64,000 nucleotides of DNA from Sphingomonas phyllosphaerae. Its GTDB lineage: Bacteria > Pseudomonadota > Alphaproteobacteria > Sphingomonadales > Sphingomonadaceae. This document shows, piece after piece, positions 60,779 through 64,000 of the stretch. A model generated the notes under the pieces. It did no database searches. It had not been told where the DNA came from and saw only the letters and a list, made by a program, of their open reading frames with translations. The stretch spans positions 30,721 through 94,720 of the forward strand of contig NZ_JAPYKH010000015.1 of NCBI RefSeq assembly GCF_029623345.1. The letters are read 5' to 3'. The first letter of the stretch is position 1. The number at the start of each line of letters is the position of its first letter. The position numbers were made by a program, and so were the translations under genes.

Positions 60779-61039
60779 ATGAAGGCGGCATCAATCCTTT
60801 GGTCTTATGTCATTGGCGTGGCCTGCGGACTCATTGCTGGCCTGCTAGTGTTTTGCACGGCGGGAGTGTGGGTCCTCTTCGCGCTTTTCTGGGGCTGTAA
60901 TCCGTCCCACCGCCTTCACCCCGATCTTGATCCCTGCTCAGACCTACTGATGGCCGCGGTGGTGCTTGCAGTCGCCTTCACGTGCTTGGCTGTTGCCGCG
61001 ATTGGGTTCGTTGTTACGCGCCGCGTCGCTCGGCGATAG
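60779..61039 (+). CDS. Small membrane protein with two TM helices, unknown
   Basis: ATG 60779 gives 86 residues. Helix 1: SYVIGVACGLIAGLLVFCTA, extended by GVWVLFALFW. A short Cys-containing loop follows (CNPSHRLHPDLDPCSD). Helix 2: MAAVVLAVAFTCLAVAAIGF, then the basic end RRVARR. The longer frame from 60503 runs through repeat DNA and is not used. The two loop Cys could form a disulfide. No family is recognised. Confidence 0.55.
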   Translation: MKAASILWSYVIGVACGLIAGLLVFCTAGVWVLFALFWGCNPSHRLHPDLDPCSDLLMAAVVLAVAFTCLAVAAIGFVVTRRVARR

Positions 61040-61145
61040 TTTAGGCAGTAGCCGGCTTTTGCGAGAGTTGGGCGTCGGCTACCCGGCCTAGATCCGATCA
61101 GGCGAGCGGTTTTGCGGCGCGTCAAGCGTGTCGGCTGCGGAGATA

Positions 61146-61200
61146 AATGGGCGTCCGAAGCTGGGAGCCGGCCAGAGCGCCGGGAGTGACGGCTTCTGGG
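61146..61200 (+). repeat. Dispersed repeat family B
   Basis: AATGGGCGTCCGAAGCTGGG, AGCCGGCCAGAGCG, then AGTGACGGCTTCTGGGTTCC. The gap 61040-61473 otherwise holds a short A+T-richer leader before the next gene. Confidence 0.5.
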
Positions 61201-61473
61201 TTCCGCCCAGGTAGGAGGGCGGCGGGGCAGCTCCCGACTAATTAAAGCCGTTCCGCGGTTAGGGTGTAAACGTCCACTCCGACGAGAAGATAGCTCTCAC
61301 TTGCGAGCGGCTCGCAAGTGCTCCCCGTCAGGAGCCAACCGATTGAATCGGGTTGCAGCTTATCCCGATTCGACCGAGCTAGCCGCGTGAGCTGTGCAAT
61401 CCACTTGTGAGAAGATAAAGCGGAGCTAAACCGGGGCGAGCTTGATAGCGTACCTCACGAATGGACCCATCAA

Positions 61474-62403
61474 ATGGCAAGAACGAGATTCTACATTCCT
61501 GATGAGGTGAGGCAGGACATTCGAGAAAGACTTACGAGGAGAGTCGACAAGACTACTGAGGAATTTGACTCGTTTGATGAAGATGAGGACGTGGCCACCG
61601 GACATCTGGGCGCAAATCTGACAACAACCGGCCGCCAAGTTTCGGTGCCCGAGGGCGATCCCCCAGGTATTTGGTCGTGGTCACTAAGATATCATAAATT
61701 TCGAGGGCGCGGTCCAAGGGCGACCGAGAAGATACTTGGAGCCGACGGCGTCTTTGAATTGATTGTGGATCGCGGTGGATGGAAATCGGAAAAGTCCATG
61801 CTATTCCAGTCAAAGATGGAAGGCTCATCAGGAGCGAGGGAGCTGGTCGAGCAATGTGCCAAATTGTCAACTTGGAGAGAAGCCTCTGCGGTTTTCTCAT
61901 ATGGTGAAGCCGGCTTTACCGGCATGGCAATCGACGAGGTGTTAGCCGCGAAGGGAAATCTAGCTGTCGCCAAAGGGGCGCCATTAGGCGAATTTTTATC
62001 TGACGTCTTTGTTGAGTGCTTCATCGGGGACGCAGATCTTAAATATCATAGCAGAGAAAAAACTCTGTCCTGGATCGATCAGATGGGAGAGAGGATCTCA
62101 ACCCGTTTCAAAGTTCGGCACAAATTCACTCTGAGTGTGAAACATCCAGCAGCAGTGTCAACGGCTCTGATGGGTAGTCATGAAATCTCTGCGGACGAGA
62201 TTGCTCAGCACCGGATGAAAGTAAGCGAGCTTGACGTGCTCGGTGTTGCATTTAACGCTTCGGCGCAAGAAAGGCGTAAGGAAAAAAAGAGGCTAGCGAA
62301 GATTTACCATCCAGATTCGTGGTCTGACTTTTCCGAGTCAATCAAGAAAACCATGGAAGAGCGCGCTAAAGAGATTTTGAGCGTAAAGATCGCTCGGGAC
62401 TAG
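61474..62403 (+). CDS. Unknown protein with C-terminal J-domain-like HPD segment
   Basis: 309 residues. The N-terminal half (FYIPDEVRQDIRERLTRRVD, acidic FDSFDEDEDVATGHLGANLT) and the middle (SMLFQSKMEGSSGARELVEQ, a possible nuclease-like strand) are unassigned. The C-terminus VLGVAFNASAQERRKEKKRL, AKIYHPDSWSDFSESIKKTM, EERAKEIL matches helices II and III of a J-domain with the His-Pro-Asp loop. J-domains recruit Hsp70; a C-terminal position is uncommon. The gene is clearly lower in G+C than its neighbours, a sign of transfer. The LFQSK stretch could be part of a PD-(D/E)XK site. Confidence 0.6.
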   Translation: MARTRFYIPDEVRQDIRERLTRRVDKTTEEFDSFDEDEDVATGHLGANLTTTGRQVSVPEGDPPGIWSWSLRYHKFRGRGPRATEKILGADGVFELIVDRGGWKSEKSMLFQSKMEGSSGARELVEQCAKLSTWREASAVFSYGEAGFTGMAIDEVLAAKGNLAVAKGAPLGEFLSDVFVECFIGDADLKYHSREKTLSWIDQMGERISTRFKVRHKFTLSVKHPAAVSTALMGSHEISADEIAQHRMKVSELDVLGVAFNASAQERRKEKKRLAKIYHPDSWSDFSESIKKTMEERAKEILSVKIARD

Positions 62404-62662
62404 CGATATCAATCCCCGTTGCCCTTAGCCGGAAATCTGCCTTGTGATGATCTCGAGCATAAAGGGGCGCAAAATAATCAAAGTGGTGCCTAATACCTTT
62501 GTAGTATAAAAGGTCAATCATCGGCAAGGCCGTCTGGCGCACTTATGCGTAAGGTCGCCTTTTCGATAGCAGCGGTCAGCCCCGACCCACCGGGTGAACG
62601 GCAGGAAAGTCCCACTTCTCGCCAATGTCCACCATCGCGCGACGGAGTGTCGGGTGAAGCTG

Positions 62663-62732
62663 AATGGGCGTCCGAAGTTGGGGAGTGCGAAACGACCGCC
62701 CAATGACCGATTGTGGGTCCTCGGCACGAGGG
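62663..62732 (+). repeat. Dispersed repeat family B
   Basis: GAATGGGCGTCCGAAGTTGG, GGAGTGCGAAACG, then CAATGACCGATTGTGGGTCC and TCGGCACGAGGGGG. A very clear copy, between the J-like gene and the IS6 element. Confidence 0.6.
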
Positions 62733-62846
62733 GGAGAGGGCGGCAAGCGCTAAAACCTGCCCTCGACACCGCGCCCGTTGAGGGCGTTCCCGCTCGCGGC
62801 TGTGCCCTTGCGCAGCATCCTGTTTAGGCTGGGGAACCCTCCTTCT

Positions 62847-63679
62847 GGCTCTGTCAAAGCTAATGCACCTGCGGCAGCCGGCGGGGTAGGGGAGGGCCAT
62901 GCCCCGCCCGCGCAAGCCAGCCTCGCCCTTCCGCTACTTCAACTCGTCGCCGGAGGTGATCCGGCTGGTGGTGCTGATGTACGTGCGCTTCCCGCTGTCG
63001 CTGCGGAACGTGGAAGATCTGCTGTTCGAGCGTGGGATCGACATCTGCCATGAGACGGTGAGGCTGTGGTGGAACAGGTTCGGTCCGCTGTTCGCGGGCG
63101 AGGTGCGGCGCCAGCGAGTGAGCCACATGCGCGGCTTTCGTCATTGGCGCTGGCACCTGGACGAAATGTACGTGAAGCTGAACGGCGAGATGGTCTACCT
63201 GTGGCGCGCCGTCGACCACGAGGGTGAGCTCCTCGAGAGCTATGTCACTCGAACGCGCGACAAGAAAGCAGCGCTCGCCTTCATGAAGAAGGCGCTGAAG
63301 CGTCACGGCTCGCCTGAGGCGATCACCACCGACGGTCTGCGCTCCTACGGTGCTGCTCTGAGCGAGCTCGGCAACCGAGGGAAGCAGGAGGTGGGTCGCT
63401 GGGCCAATAACCGGGTCGAGAACTCGCACCTGCCGTTCAGGCGACGAGAGCGGGCGATGCTGCGGTTTCGGCATATGCGAACGTTACAGAAGTTCGCCTC
63501 GGTTCACGCCAACGTCCACAACCACTTCAACCACGAACGCCATCTCGTCGATCGCCAGACCTACAAGCAACGACGCTCCGCGGCGCTTGCAGAGTGGCGG
63601 GCGCTCGCCAGCTGATCCGACGCGAGCCGGCGGCGAGGCGCATCGTGTGGAGACGAGTTCGCATTAGACTGACAGCACC
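62847..63679 (+). mobile_element. Complete IS6-family insertion sequence
   Basis: Left end GGCTCTGTCAAAGCTAATGC (62847-62866). The right end, read inward, is GGTGCTGTCAGTCTAATGC (63679-63661). The ends share GG..CTGTCA and CTAATGC. One transposase gene lies between. The size of about 830 bases is normal for IS6. The family usually moves by cointegrate formation. A 3' remnant of a close relative is at 12265-12535, so the family has been active in this replicon. Confidence 0.8.
62899..63615 (+). CDS. IS6-family DDE transposase
   Basis: 238 residues. An HTH part (MYVRFPLSLRNVEDLLFERG) is followed by a DDE catalytic core. The core has RHWRWHLDEMYVKLNGEMVY (Asp), AITTDGLRSYGAAL (Asp) and NRVENSHLPFRRRERAMLRF (Glu). 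The end is FNHERHLVDRQTYKQRRSAA. Full length for IS6, with ATG 62899 shortly inside the left end. Confidence 0.95.
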   Translation: MPRPRKPASPFRYFNSSPEVIRLVVLMYVRFPLSLRNVEDLLFERGIDICHETVRLWWNRFGPLFAGEVRRQRVSHMRGFRHWRWHLDEMYVKLNGEMVYLWRAVDHEGELLESYVTRTRDKKAALAFMKKALKRHGSPEAITTDGLRSYGAALSELGNRGKQEVGRWANNRVENSHLPFRRRERAMLRFRHMRTLQKFASVHANVHNHFNHERHLVDRQTYKQRRSAALAEWRALAS

Positions 63680-63682
63680 CGC

Positions 63683-63823
63683 GTGACGGATCTCGGGAAC
63701 AGCCGTCACGCCCTGCTGATACGATGCCGGATCGCGGGAACCGCCGAGATACGGCTGTATGAGTCGGACCAGATGGAGTTGGCCGAGATCGACCGGCAGA
63801 TCAGGGAGATCATGTCCGGCTGA
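63683..63823 (+). pseudogene. C-terminal piece of a gene cut by the IS6 element
   Basis: The frame from just outside the right IS end reads NSRHALLIRCRIAGTAEIRL, then ELAEIDRQIREIMSG and stop. Coding-like composition starting at the IS boundary suggests the 5' part was lost with the insertion. The family is not recognised. Confidence 0.35.
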
Positions 63824-63901
63824 GGCCAGGATCCCGTTGGCAGCGGACCTGCGGCTCAAGCGCCCCGGGCGAGGATCGTCGACCGCTCCCGTCCGCCTGG
63901 T

Positions 63902-64000
63902 TCAGCTAAGCTGTTCCTCCAGGCTCCGCGTGCGCGAGGTCACCTCGTCACCGGAGTGCTTGAGGAGGCGGGCTCGATCAGGAGCATGAACGAGAGGCAG
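63902..64000 (-). CDS. Possible C-terminal end of a gene entering from the right edge
   Basis: 33 codons open to the edge, reading VHAPDRARLLKHSGDEV and ending RTRSLEEQLS, stop at 63904-63902. Composition is protein-like but too short to identify. Confidence 0.3.
   Translation of the reverse strand: MPLVHAPDRARLLKHSGDEVTSRTRSLEEQLS

Noticed and set aside
1..64000. CRISPR array
   Set aside because: No regularly spaced identical short repeats were seen; dispersed repeats are irregular and diverged.

Overview
The window is G+C-rich, gene-dense alphaproteobacterial DNA, most likely from a Sphingomonas-type organism. The evidence is a large STN-type TonB-dependent receptor with its own FecI/FecR pair, a GMC oxidoreductase and TIM-barrel isomerase partner, DUF3768, and many short dispersed intergenic repeats. 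No rRNA, tRNA or CRISPR array is visible. Much of the window is accessory DNA: insertion sequences, an integrated element, gene debris and defence genes. It reads as a genomic island or plasmid-like region, not core chromosome.

Layout. 1-7.1 kb: 5' part of a UvrD-like helicase, a broken SRAP (YedK/HMCES) gene, a degenerate GGDEF gene overlapping an AbiTii gene, then a nitrilase-like/DUF3768/tyrosine-recombinase group. 7.1-15.7 kb: an IS110-family element among dispersed repeats, several small unknown proteins, an IS6 remnant and a BLUF protein lacking its key Tyr and Gln. 15.8-22 kb: a Crp/Fnr regulator, an EAL/SDR gene-debris junction, rpsU, a Schlafen-type AlbA_2 pseudogene with several in-frame stops, a DUF5131/TcmP pair and a Sel1-like membrane protein. 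22-31 kb: a coherent nutrient locus. TonB receptor, isomerase and GMC oxidoreductase lie on the minus strand, with sigma factor, anti-sigma factor and a GH130 enzyme divergent on the plus strand.

31-39 kb: a second IS110 element, a YdeI family gene, a PD-(D/E)XK-like gene, then an integrated element with a P4-type integrase, an Xis-like HTH, a putative HUH (rolling-circle) Rep and a decayed Rep paralogue. 39.9-50.6 kb is a defence island: a PD-(D/E)XK gene pair, a broken DUF3800 gene, a DUF3883 protein, and a three-gene cassette of adenosine deaminase, ITPase-like protein and SIR2 protein that matches the Kongming (KomABC) anti-phage architecture. Next to it is a two-gene short prokaryotic Argonaute operon whose partner is a 921-residue SIR2-Schlafen/HATPase-APAZ fusion. 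Two NAD-targeting systems are therefore neighbours.

50.6-64 kb: a truncated metallopeptidase, a lipoprotein, a three-gene exported operon (phosphatase-like protein without its catalytic Arg, NlpC/P60-like protein, unknown secreted protein), a PIN-domain gene, a protein ending in a J-domain-like HPD segment, and a complete IS6-family element. All functional statements are read from sequence motifs and family knowledge; no search was run.
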